Source of the DNA: Saposhnikovia divaricata
Lineage: Eukaryota > Streptophyta > Magnoliopsida > Apiales > Apiaceae
Reading direction: 5' to 3'
Assembly: GCA_036435485.1 (NCBI GenBank)
Contig: CM071597.1
Span: forward strand, 176,496,147 to 176,560,146
Length of the DNA: 64,000 nt
The notes below the pieces were generated by a model, which was not told the DNA's origin, ran no database searches, and saw only the letters and a program-made list of their open reading frames with translations. Position numbers and translations under genes: made by a program. Below are positions 28,552 through 39,560 of this stretch, one piece after another (the stretch's first letter is position 1; every line of letters starts with the position of its first letter).

Positions 28552-28772
28552 TGGCAACTCCTAAAAGAATTAAACATTTGATGGGAGTCAGTGACCTGAC
28601 ATATAACGAAATCCAAAGCCATTTGCAGGTAGCTAGAATAATTACTCCAAATAAAAGTTTCACTTTTACTAAATCATATTTCTTGTCTGCTTATGATCCA
28701 TATTGAATATTTTTCTCTTTATTCTTTTTTCATTTTGCGCAGCAACATAGAATGCATATCCGAAGAGCTTGA
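28552..28772 (+). pseudogene. GARP/HHO-type Myb transcription factor, two exons
   Basis: Exon 28552-28628 (77 bp) lies between an acceptor (ttttttgcag) and a donor (gtagct). It encodes VATPKRIKHLMGVSDLTYNE then IQSHLQ, closely matching the second half of the GARP Myb-like DNA-binding domain (typical ATPK.I..LM.V.GLT..EVKSHLQ). After a 114-bp intron (28629-28742, ends gcgcag), the frame continues QHRMHIRRA, resembling KYRLHTRR, then TGA at 28770. Exon ends after HLQ match the intron position I recall for this family. The K-to-Q and Y-to-H changes and the early stop suggest a broken copy. The first half of the domain is not in the window; it could lie left of position 1 across a TE-filled intron. 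Confidence 0.75.
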
Positions 28773-30985
28773 GGTTTGGCAGTGGCTCATTAACATCAAG
28801 CAGCTTATGGACAGTGGATGGCCGTAAAGGTGGTAGCGTTTGTGCCAATGAGAAACTTGTCAAATCTCATGCCTGTGCTTATATTTAATTTCACATATCA
28901 GATGTAAGATTGGCTTGTTAAGTATTTTCTTAATAAAAAACTTTCTGAACATCAGATACCTTGCCGATGTATTTTGGTCCAGTATTTAAGGCACTGTTCA
29001 AAAATCTTGAAGGATATATACATGTTATATTTTAGCCTGTAGGCTTGCCTCATATTCTTTTTGTAGTAATCATTTATCACACACACATAGACGCATATAC
29101 ATCGCCGATAAGGTTCTTTCCAAAAGATGGCAAAGAGTGAGCTAGGTCCTGACAGCATCTCTAAAGGGGTGCTGAAATCTATGTGTTATGGCACTTTTTG
29201 GTGCTTCATTGGAGTTAGAAAGGTGCCAAGAAAAAGTGCCAATTTTTAGCACTCTCTCTAAATGGACAAAACACAACTAAGTGTACTAAAGGTAAAAGTA
29301 TACATCAGTTATACATATTTTATTATATTTAGTTTTTGTATTATTTGTTTGGAGACTATTTAGTCATAATGTATGGGTGTCCACTATTGGATTTATAATT
29401 GTGGCACCTATGGAGGAGAAATAATTATTATTTACAGTGAGTTTGTCATGTTTGGCAGTCCTAAGGTGTCCTTATTGGAGATACTCATGAGTTTAATTGC
29501 ACGTTTATTAAATTGGCCCTTGTGTCGGGATGCCCTTATCGGTTGGCCCTTGTGGCACAGTTGCAATAATTATATTTAAAAAAATCCATGAGTACAAAGG
29601 CTAGAGTGTTTTCAGTAAAGACTCTGCAATACAATTCAAATGTACAAATCTATGGTACAAACCGCTTCATTTGAGAGCTTTAATAATCAGAGGGACTACA
29701 ATGCCTTTCTACGTTGTAACTGACCAGCTAATTAACTTGAATTTATACTAATACAATTCGAAAGAAAATTGCTAGGGAACCAAACAAAAGTTTCAAAAAA
29801 AGTGTCCGAAATGACACATGGCTTCTTGTCATTGGTTGATTAAATAATTAATGTAATGGGTCCCGCGTGCATTCATATGAATCCCCCACAATTTCCCATT
29901 TTGCAAAGTCACACATGACACATCATTTTGGGAACATTTTTGGAGAGTTTTTTTTTTTGTTCTCTAGCATTACTCAATTCAAAATGTTATGCATACAACT
30001 ATGATGCCATGATGCTGAGACCATCTCCAACCCAAAACACAAAAATAGTGTGACAAAATTACATCATTCACAAAATGCACTCAAACCCATGGTCACTATA
30101 CTTAATACTAAAAAGAATCTTTCATCAATAAAATAAAATAGAATATTCTAACTTTGTTCAATTTTTACATTATTAATAGCTATTATATTTTAAATTGTAA
30201 TGTTATGGTCGCACAATATTAAATTTATTAATATAAAAAATTATTAATATAAAAAAATCAATATCCAAATTTTGTTAAAATTTAGTCAAAGTTTAAAAAG
30301 GAATAAATTTAGTCAAAATTTAGGCTGACCAGTGATCCACATTCCAATAGCAAAGCTCATGATGTATAAATTAATAAGTTGAAAGTCTAAGAACACGAGC
30401 CATGATCTTTTAAAGATAGCATCTTAAGGTACTTGTCCATGACATCTTTATCATTATCTTGTAACTTCTTATTTATCATTATGATGTTATTTTTATAATT
30501 AAATTTGGCGTGTTGTTTATAATTCATGACTAAGAATTTTTTTCAAGGTTTTGTGTGAAAGTTTAAAGTAAAAAAAAATTAGAATTAACAAGAGCTAAGA
30601 AGAAAATAAGTTTCAATTGATAAAAATTTAAAGTTAAAAATTACAAGAACAAATAAGTTTAGTAGGACATATATGGGAAAAAGTTGTTTTGTTAACAAAT
30701 ATATGGTCATTGTAGGAATTTTCAAAGTCACCAAATTTGGTGACCAAGGATCACTAAATGTACTTTGGTCATCAAATTTGGTGATCCAAAACTCATTTGG
30801 TGAAGTTGTGGCAATGTAGCTATTCCTGACGTAGAAAAACAAACTTGAGCAACAGTGGAAGAAGTAACTGAATTTGGAGCAAGATCGCACTCGTGGACCA
30901 ATACTATCCAAATCCACTGGTGACAAGACCACGAATTTATACATACTTACATAGTACTAATCAAAATTCAGGATTAAATCACTAA
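28773..30985. other. Intergenic host DNA
   Basis: No gene is supported in these 2.2 kb. Small frames (29373-29579 plus; 28952-29158 and 30585-30944 minus) lack family motifs. The 18-bp perfect palindrome gtcaccaaatttggtgac lies at about 30728-30745, with a near copy about 40 bp on. A phrase typical of transposon-derived DNA (gagaccatctccaaccc) starts near 30017. Confidence 0.55.
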
Positions 30986-31318
30986 GGTTGTGTTCACTTG
31001 GTGGAAATGAAATGTGGATGTAATGGAATGAAAAATTATATACAAATTTTGCGAAAAAAGAAGAATATATGAGTGAAGTCATGAACATGAATATGAGGGA
31101 GTCTAAATTTTCCATGAGAAAGATTGTAGGAAAATTGATGTAGAAATGGAATGAGCATTCCTTCCAAAACATATGGGTTAGAATTCTAGTTCAAATAGTT
31201 TTGAACGGAATGAAAGAAAGAATGAAAATTTTAAACATTTTCCTCAAACTCACCCAAATAAGAGTTCAAATTTCATTTCATTCCCCCCTCATTCCATTCC
31301 ATCAAAGTGAACGCAATC
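30986..31318. mobile_element. Tourist-like MITE (PIF/Harbinger type)
   Basis: 333 bp bounded by TAA on both sides (30983-30985 and 31319-31321). The left end GGTTGTGTTCACTTGGTGGAA pairs with the complement of the right end, tttgatgg...: right-end complement GATTGCGTTCACTTTGATGG. The imperfect inverted repeats run at least 28 bp and continue as ggaatgaa-rich text. The 3-bp TAA duplication and lack of coding capacity suggest a PIF/Harbinger-derived MITE. Confidence 0.75.
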
Positions 31319-31321
31319 TAA

Positions 31322-32122
31322 GTTTTAGAGGGGAAGAACATATCCATCTCATGAAGGCAGCACTGCACATTTTAGGGGGTTTAGATTTTTGTTGGGATAT
31401 AAATGAGAAATGGGAATGAAGGGAAACTAGCAACAAAAAATAATAATGGGAATGAGGGGAATAAAAATAAAAAATGAGGTGGACTAGGAATGAGTTGCAC
31501 CATATATTCAAAGATATGTCAATGATAAAAATAGGCAAGGACGGAGCCTGGATGCAAAATATACTGAATATTATAAGAAATAAATTAAATTATATCAGTA
31601 GAGCCAAGAGCTGCCAAATGTTTTTATCAATCAGTTTAGAAAAGTTAATACCGATGCTCTGTACACTAAGCATATCTCGAAAATTACCAACGATGAGAAG
31701 ATTTTAACAGCTAGCTGCACGATTCTGTGAACATGCAAAACAACACAGATGAATCTATTAGAGTATCAGTTCGTAATTTGTCGAATATGCAAGATTCAGC
31801 AAGACAGCATCACTACTACTGGAAGATGTTCTATTACGAGTGCAGTTTTTGTCTTTTAATTCATCAACTTTAGTTGTTAGCCGCCAACAATGTTTTAAAT
31901 TTCTTTACTACAAGTTTCCACTGGAGTGCCTACCGATGAAAAAGCATTTCAGTTCCTCACATTTTTGTTTGATTCTTTTCGACTTATCGAGTTCCAGTAT
32001 CTGCTGATCAGTTCTAGAATTGGCTGATCATCAATCTATATCTATATACTTTAAAAGGATATAATAACACCTACAGGACAATGTTTTCAATATTGACCTC
32101 ATAAAATATTCGACCCCTCAAT
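31322..32122. other. Intergenic host DNA upstream of kiwellin-like gene
   Basis: No gene, repeat or transposon end is supported here. The downstream part presumably holds promoter sequence for the kiwellin-like gene. Confidence 0.5.
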
Positions 32123-32132
32123 CTATATATAG
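32123..32132 (+). promoter_or_regulatory. TATA box of kiwellin-like gene
   Basis: CTATATATAG lies 75 bp before the ATG at 32207, a normal plant core-promoter spacing with a leader of roughly 40-50 nt. Confidence 0.55.
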
Positions 32133-32206
32133 TTTGCATCTTAAGTAGTTTATTCATAACCAAAGCGGAATACGATACAGATAGAAGGGGGGAAAGAAAT
32201 TTAGAA

Positions 32207-32472
32207 ATGAAGAGCTTAATTTTAGCATCCCTTCTTGCATCATTGCTCATTCTTTTGAGTACACATGCTGAAGGTTGCAGTCCAAGTGGGAAACTCAGAG
32301 GGAAAAAAACCACCTCCTGGCAAATGCAATCAGTCGGATGGCTCCGAGTGCTGTAAACAGGGGAAGCTCTATACTACTTACAAATGTTCACCTCCTGTCA
32401 CCAAAAATACTAAGGCAATTCTAACTCTTAACAGTTTTGAGAAAGGGAAAGATGGCGGTGGCCCATCTGAAT
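32207..32472 (+). pseudogene. Kiwellin/ripening-related protein, frameshifted and truncated by copia-A
   Basis: The frame from ATG 32207 gives a secretory signal peptide (MKSLILASLLASLLILLSTH) and then the start of mature kiwellin (CSPSGKLRGK). A seven-A run at about 32302-32308 shifts the frame and leads to TAA at 32354. With one A fewer it would continue as PPPGKCNQSDGSECCKQG, LYTTYKCSPPV and LTLNSFEKG, strong matches to secreted, cysteine-rich kiwellins (grip22-like ripening proteins, cell wall or apoplast, linked to defence). The gene is cut after GGGPSE, where copia-A is inserted (TSD tgaat 32468-32472). Intact kiwellins are about 190-210 residues, so more than half is missing; it should resume after copia-A, right of the window. 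Confidence 0.85.
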
Positions 32473-32724
32473 TGTTGGATAAACTAATCTCATAGAAGTT
32501 TGAAGAGTGCATTAAATATGGTTCATAAAATTAAGGAGATGTATCTGATCATGTATCTATTATTATCATTCATGTATTTTGTTTGTATTCTCCTATTATA
32601 TAAGGAGGTAAAGATTGATCAATAAGATAATATATATAGAAATTTAAGCTTCTTGTTTCCTTATTCTGTTCCACACCACACATACTGAAATACATTCACA
32701 AACTCTATACAGATAAAACCAGCA
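32473..32724 (+). repeat. Copia-A 5' LTR
   Basis: About 252 bp from TGTTGGATAA to ...CAGCA; the inner end is inferred from the primer-binding site and could be off by a few bases because its partner LTR is out of view. Contains a TATA-like TATATAAG at 32597-32604. Confidence 0.75.
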
Positions 32725-32727
32725 GAT

Positions 32728-32740
32728 TGGTGTCAGAGCC
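32728..32740 (+). other. Copia-A primer-binding site
   Basis: TGGTGTCAGAGCC matches the initiator tRNA-Met complement TGGTATCAGAGCC except for one A-to-G change. Confidence 0.8.
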
Positions 32741-32794
32741 TTAACCAAACCCGAGCCTACAATCAGAGTTTAGATCATATTAGAATTTACAAAC

Positions 32795-35700
32795 ATGAAT
32801 AATTCTTTTGCTGTTCCAAAACTTAACAAAGAAAACTATGGCCACTGGTGTCTACGAATGAAAGCGTTGCTTGGTTCACAGGAGGCATGAGAAATCATTG
32901 ACAAAGGATACGATGAACCAGAGAATGAAGGAGCTTTAAATCAGCGTCAGAAAAACGCTCTTGCCAAGTCACGAAAACAAGATCAACAAGCTTTGTCTAT
33001 CATACATATGGGCCTTGATGAAGGCATGTTTGAGAAGGTTGCATCTGCAACAAAAGCAAAGGAGACCTGGGAGATTTTGCAGAACAATTTTAAAGGTGTT
33101 GACAAAGTAAAAAAGGTACGATTACAAACCCAACGTGGTGAATTTGAGTCTTTACATATGAAAGATATGGAATCAGTCCTAGATTACTTCACGAGGGTTT
33201 CCTCTGTTGTGAATCAAATGAAGAATTATGGAGAAAAGATTGAAGATGCACGTGTGAATGAGAAGATATTAAGATCTTTAAATACAAAATTGCAACTTGT
33301 TGGAATTTCTATTGAAGAGTCAAATGATATAGAGACCATGACTGTTGATCAACTGATGGGATCTTTTCAAGCATATTCAGAAAGATTATTAAAGAAGGAG
33401 GAGACAAAATCTCAAGTATTGAAAACTGATGTCTCAGTTAAAGACAAAGATAAAGTACTATATACACAATACAGTAGAGGAAGAGGACGTGGACGTGCAA
33501 GACAGAGTTTTACTCGAGGCAGAGGATGTGGCCGTGGCAGAGGTGGAAGATCATATTCTGGAAGAGGAAGCAGATCTGTAGAATGTTATAATTGTGGAAA
33601 ATTTGGACACTTTGCCAAAGATTGCTAGTTTAACAAGAAGGTTGAGGAAAATGCAAATCTAGTCGAAACGAAGAAGCAACAAAATGAAGGTGTTCTACTA
33701 ATGGCCTGCAAAGGTATGATTTCTGAAGATGAAATTTTGTGGTATCTTGATAGTGGGGCCAGCAATCATATGACTGGTCTCAAGCATCTCTTTACTGATT
33801 TAAAGGAAATAAATAATGGAGTTGTGTCATTTGGAGATTCATCGAAGAGAGAAGTCAAAGGAAAGGGTGAAATATGTTTTACTAAAAAAGATGGCAAACA
33901 AGGAAGAATTGAAGATGTGTACTATGTTCCTGACATGAAGAACAATATTCTGAGTCTTGGACAACTACTTTAAAAAGGTTACTCAATCTTTATGGGTGAC
34001 AAAGTCATGATATTGAAGGACAAAAATGGCAGGACAATTGCTTAGACTGAAATGTCTCAAAATCAAATATTTAAGTTGAATCTGAATAACATACAGGAGA
34101 AGTGCTTACAAGCAAAGTCAAAGGATAAAGCAACTTTATGGCACAAGAGACTTGGACACTTACACTATGGTGGTCTGAAGGAGTTGGCAAACAAAGGAAT
34201 GGTTCATGGACTACCAAGCATGGATCATACATGCAGTTTTTGTGAAGATTGTGTGCTGGCAAAACATACAAGGAGTTCATTCCAGAAAAAGGCAACTTAT
34301 CGTGCTTCAAAGCCACTTGAGTTGGTGCATACAGATATATGCGGTCCTATCACACCTGAATCATTTGGTTCCAAGAGGTATTTCATCACTTTCATTGATG
34401 ATTATTCTCGAAGAACATGGGTTTATTTTTTAAATGAAAAATCTGAGACATTAAAAGTATTCAAGAAATTCAAAGTGTTGGTTGAAAAGAAGGCAAGAAT
34501 GCAAATCATGGGATTGCATTCTAATAGAGGAGGAGAATATACATCAAAGGTTTTTACAGAATATTGTGAAGAACATGGCATTAGAAGGTTCTTAACAGCA
34601 CCTTATTCACCACAGCAGAATGGCGTGGCTGAACGGAAAAATTGAACAATCTTAGACATGGTTCGATCAATGTTAAAGAGCAAGGAACTACCAAAAGAAT
34701 TCTGGGCTGAAGCTGTGCAATGTGCTGTTTATATTCAGAATCGATGTCCACACTCTATTCTGGGAAATGAAACACCTCAAGAATTATGGAGCGGAAGGAA
34801 GCCTACTGTATGACACCTAAAAGTTTTTGGGAGCGTGGCATATTCACATGTTCCAGATCAAAAGAGAAAAAAGCTGGACGACAAGAGCAAGAAGTACATA
34901 TTCATTGGATATGATGAGAAAACAAAAGCTTATAGGCTCTTGGACCCGATTTCTATGAAGGTGGTTATAAGTCAAGATGTAAAAATACAAGAAGATGATA
35001 CGTGGAACTTGAATAAAGCACCAGTAGAAGCAGCGAAAGAAGTTGATGTTCCAATTTCTAAAATCTCACCGACAAATTTTGATACACCTGGAGAAGAAGA
35101 ATATGATGAGGATGAGCCCAGGAATCCTAGAACGAGAAGTTTACAAGATATATATGATCATGGTGAGGTACACCTAGTGTGTTTGGTGGCTGATGCAGAA
35201 AGCATAGATTTTGGAGAAGCGGTGCAAGACAAAAAGTGGAAAGCTGCAATGGATGATGAAATCAAAGCTATTGAAAAGAACAAAACTTGGGAACTGGTGA
35301 AACTTCCAGAAGGATGTAAACCCATTGATGTTAAATGGGTTTATAAGAAGAAACTAAATGCTCAAGGAGAAGTAGAAAGATATAAGGCGAGGTTGGTAGC
35401 AAAGGGCTATCGACAGAAGGCTGGGATTGACTATGATGAGGTTTTCGCACCTGTTGCAAGGATGGAGACAATTAGGTTGTTAATCTCTCAAGCAGCTCAA
35501 AACAAATGGCCTATTTACCAGATGGACGTGAAATCAGCTTTCTTAAATGGAATGCTAGAAGAAGAAGTTTACGTGAACCAGCCACCTGGATATGTAAAAA
35601 CTGGAAAAAAAGGATTGGTGTTGAAATTGTATAAGGCACTATATGATTTAAAACAGGCACCATGAGCATGGAACACTCGAATTGATGCCTACTTTAAGAA

Positions 35701-35990
35701 GAATGGATTTGTTCAATGTCCTTATGAAGCTGCTCTCTATGTCAAAGAAAGACAAGGTAAATTACTACTCGTGGCACTTTATGTTGATGATCTTATCTTT
35801 ATAGGCAACAATGAAGAAATGATTAAGGAGTTTAAGAAGGAAATGACTCAAGAGTTTGAGATGACAGGTTTGGGTTTGATGAGATTTTTTCTTGGCATTG
35901 AAGTAAAGCAAGAGAAATCAGGAATTTTTATATCTCAAGAAGCGTATGCTAATGCTATATTGAAGAAGTTCAGAATGGAGCACTGCAATC
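32795..35990 (+). pseudogene. Copia-A gag-pol 5' part with seven in-frame stops
   Basis: One continuous frame from ATG 32795 into RT, with no frameshift but stops at 32888 (TGA), 33626 (TAG), 33971 (TAA), 34043 (TAG), 34643 (TGA), 34811 (TGA) and 35663 (TGA). Gag: VPKLNKENYGHWCLRMKAL and the knuckle CYNCGKFGHFAKDC. Protease: WYLDSGASNHM (about 33731). Integrase: HKRLGHLHYGG, CSFCEDC, then HTDICGP, HSNRGGEY and NGVAERKN. The second catalytic Asp is replaced by Asn (AAT at 34523). RT: KWVYKKKLNAQGEVERYKAR, MDVKSAFLNGMLEEEVYV and YVDD in LYVDDLIFIG. Each stop, and the Asp-to-Asn change, can arise by one C-to-T or G-to-A change. Not functional. Confidence 0.92.
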
Positions 35991-37368
35991 TGTTAGGTCC
36001 GATAAGATTGTAGAAGGGGGGGTTGAATACAATCTTTACCTTTTTATCGAAATTTGTCCTTTAAATTAAATTTGATAAAGACAAATTTATCTGCTGAAAT
36101 ATTTAACACAATTTTTCAAGTTGAATATAACTGTATATTAACTTGATGTGGTGTTACAAAATCAGTATAACAACTTATCAAGATGTTAATAACTAATTAG
36201 AAAATTCGACATGAACTTTTCTAATTTAGTTAATAATAATCAAGATAAGAACTAGGAAACTTAATTCGCTAGTAGTACAAGAATCACAAATAAACAAGTT
36301 CTATCGGATAGAATATCACAAAGATGAAGAACTTGAATTTCTGGGAATTGTTTAAGCTTTGGTGTTCTTGAGAGAGAGAATTCTGGTCTTGATGATATGT
36401 TTCTGCTGTGTTTTCTCAGTTATGACTTAATCTGGTCTGTTCTGATCTTTTATATCAACAACAGGTCTTGCTGGCTTTCTGTAGGATATTTAAATGCTCC
36501 AGCATGACTTAAACAGCTTCCAAGACTTGATTTTCCTTCATTAAGACTTACACAAACCTCCATTAAGACCTAAAATGTGTCGGTAAGACTTACCAGAATT
36601 TAGGTAAGACTTATAACAGCTGGCAGAGGTCGGTAGGACTTAAATCTGGTCGGTAGGACTTAAATCAGGTCGGTAGGACTTAAATCAGGAAAGGCTTCTG
36701 TCAGTAAGACTTAAATTAAGTCTTACCGAGTTTTATCCCTTCCAAGACTTAAACAACTTTCTTTCTTTAAGTCTTATTGATCCAATTAATTAGTTAATGT
36801 TTTAACTAATTCATATTTAATTGATACAATAATTAATTTAATAAATAAATTAATTCTACCAGAATTAATTCATTTAATTAAATCAACTAAATTAATTTAT
36901 ATCAATTATAAATGAATTTAATTAAATCAATAAATAATTAATTTAATTCTTACAAACCACTAAAGGTAGTAAAGAATTACCACTGATTTGTGTTGACGTT
37001 CGATGTACTGTCTGGTTCATGAACGACTAACTTCAATGACGCTTCTTCACTTTTGACTTTAGGTTGTGGTTTATTTCTTCTCTCAATTCTCTTGTACTGT
37101 AACTGATCTTCAAACTATCACTCGAAAAATCTCTGTCACTGTTCAAATGAATCCATTAACTTCAATGCTGTACTGGGGCTTGATCAGATAACTGAATCGT
37201 CTTCCAGTGTTTGACATCAAAACTATAGATTGACTTTTCTTCTTTCTTCTGACAGATAATACTTCTTGAGATTCCTGTGACAGTTCATATGTATATTTAC
37301 TTATTACAATTTGGTTTAAGTTGATTAGGATCCTCTAACTACAAATAGGCTGAGTCATATGCCTTTCA
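35991..37368 (-). repeat. SIRE element 3' LTR
   Basis: 1378 bp, TGTTAGGTCC to GCCTTTCA on the plus strand. Contains TAGGACTTAAATC(A/T)GGTCGG repeats at about 36630-36690 and a minus-strand TATA box TATAAAAG at 36447-36454. The polypurine tract (minus strand AAATAGGGGGAGAT) adjoins at 37369-37382. Confidence 0.93.
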
Positions 37369-37382
37369 ATCTCCCCCTATTT

Positions 37383-37560
37383 GGTTGTTAGATAATAACA
37401 AGCAAATTCCTAGAGGATACCTCAACTAATCCAACTTAACCAAATGAAAGATAAAACTTTAAATACTAAGTAAATATGAGAAAAAAAAAGTTCTGGTTTA
37501 TATTTAACATTTGCCAGATTCAAACATGAAAGATAAATACAAGATAGATGATCCTCTAGA
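37383..37560 (-). other. SIRE 3' UTR, left part
   Basis: Short non-coding remnant of the SIRE 3' UTR between its polypurine tract and the LARD insertion; it continues at 53158-53228 on the other side. Confidence 0.7.
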
Positions 37561-38879
37561 CTGATTGTAACACCCCCAGATCCGGGTTCCGGGATCCGGT
37601 GGTTACGGTTTCCAATTCTGTCCACAACAATTGAACTTCCCTTAACATAAAATAAAATACGTCTCTATTAACCAACACAACAATATAAAACACACCCGTT
37701 ATAGTCCCAGAGATGAAATCAGAGTAACAATCATATTTTTATTAATCACATTATGAGTTCTTACAATCCAAAAGAATTTCAATATAAATACATACTCTTT
37801 GCCATCCATTTACATAAGTCATACTAGACTATATTCTTGGTACTGAAAGAATAAATATACCCTACCAATAGCTTCTTCTTCAGCTCTGGTAGTCTTATAG
37901 TCCTCGCCCGCGTCGAGTGCGCCTTGTGCGAGTCATCTGGTCTAGCTGTTGTTGTGATATAATAATAAAGCAAGGGTGAGCAATAGCCCACCAACAATAA
38001 CATATAACTGAACGATAATGTATAACAGTTCAAAAGTATCTTTCAAACCATATGCCATGCATTTACGGAAATGATGCCAGTATAATATGAACGATGAAGT
38101 TACAAGGTAACTTAAAGTATTTGTTTGTAGAAATATCTGCTACATCAAAGTAAGCGAGATATTCTTATTGTTATTAAGAAGAGGAACTTGCAAGAAAAGG
38201 TTGCAACTCCAGTTATGACACTTTTCCAATTCTGCCAACAGTAATCATGTTGCAGGAAATAAATAAATTTGGATGATGAACCAATGATGGAGTATTCACC
38301 GCGCCCGCTGTTCCAATCTTGATGATCAGTCGAGATCGTACAGCTCAATTTATATTTACTACCGGTAGAAGGAAGAACTGACGGCTTTACTTGTATACCG
38401 CCTTACTAGCTCTCCCCGGCCAACGGTTGGGCCAAAGGGGATGGACCGGCGCTACTCGGCCTCTTACACGACTCCTAGTTCAAATAGAATTCATGATTCT
38501 GAATGTAACGTTCGTCCCCCTTTCCCCAAGTATAATACTTGTTGATAAGACTCCACAAAGTAGTCGTATCTAGTTGGAAAGGAAAATTTACCAATAACTC
38601 CCAAGCTATTACTTGGTAACGGATATTAACTTGTTCCAGTAATCTTACCCCTCGAAAGATGAGAAGGTAAGCAACAACTTAATAAGTCAACAGCACCCGA
38701 GTTGCGGGTGAAGGGAATACTTTATGACCGGGAAGTCGACAAGATAAATAACATTTTCCAAGTAAGGTTCCCTTATTATTAAGGAGATAGACTCGAAGAA
38801 GAATGATGTCTGAGAACCTTTCTTGATATAAGATTAATAATAATATGACTCCGAAATATTTTTCGTAATAATCGAAGAA

Positions 38880-39560
38880 GATAACCCTTATTGAGGTTAT
38901 TCTAAGTATGGAATAAATATTCAGAGAATATTTATTGAATTAAAATATTTTACAGAATATTTAGGCATATGAAAGAATGTCTTAAATCAGAGTATTTCTC
39001 AAAATAATCCCTGAAGAAATATCAGGAGAATATTTATTGAATAAATAAATATTTAAATGAATATTCAAAACAATATTCATTAATTAATAAGACCTGAAAA
39101 GAATATTTAAGGTAATATTCATAATTAATTAGGAATTTAAATGAATATTCAAAAGTAATATTCATTTAATGAATAATATCCTAAATGAATATCAAGTAAT
39201 ATTCATTTAGTAATCCAAGCCTTAAGGAATATTCGAGATAATATTCGATAATTAAATCAAGCTTCAGATGAATATTAAAATAATATTCATCAAGTATTTA
39301 ATATCTTAAATGAATATTCAAAAGTCATATTTATTTAATAAAATAATAATCTAAAAGAATATCCAAAATAATATTCATTTAATAGTCTCATCTTTAGAAG
39401 AATATTTGAAATAATAGTCGATAATCAATTCGACTCTGAATGAATATTGAGAAATATTATTCGTTGAATAGTTACGTTCAAATAATTATTTGAAGTAAGG
39501 ATCGTTAAAATAATTAGTCTCGAACGAATATTCAAATAATATTCGTCGCCCAAATAATAG
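38880..39560. repeat. AT-rich AATATT palindrome array in LARD LTR
   Basis: About a dozen degenerate, self-complementary blocks of the type aaatgaatattcaaaagtaatattcattta, spaced roughly 50-60 bp apart. Each half is the complement of the other, so each block can fold. Copied in the other LTR at about 49378-50058. Confidence 0.85.

Noticed and set aside
28669..28863. Minus-strand frame containing NLKLFGYAFYV, reminiscent of a copia integrase segment
   Set aside because: The similarity is short and weak, and the same DNA reads on the plus strand as a continuation of the GARP domain with matching splice sites, which I find more convincing. A profile search would settle it.
31474..31707. 77-residue plus-strand frame in host DNA
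   Set aside because: No domain, no codon or context support; typical chance frame in AT-rich DNA.
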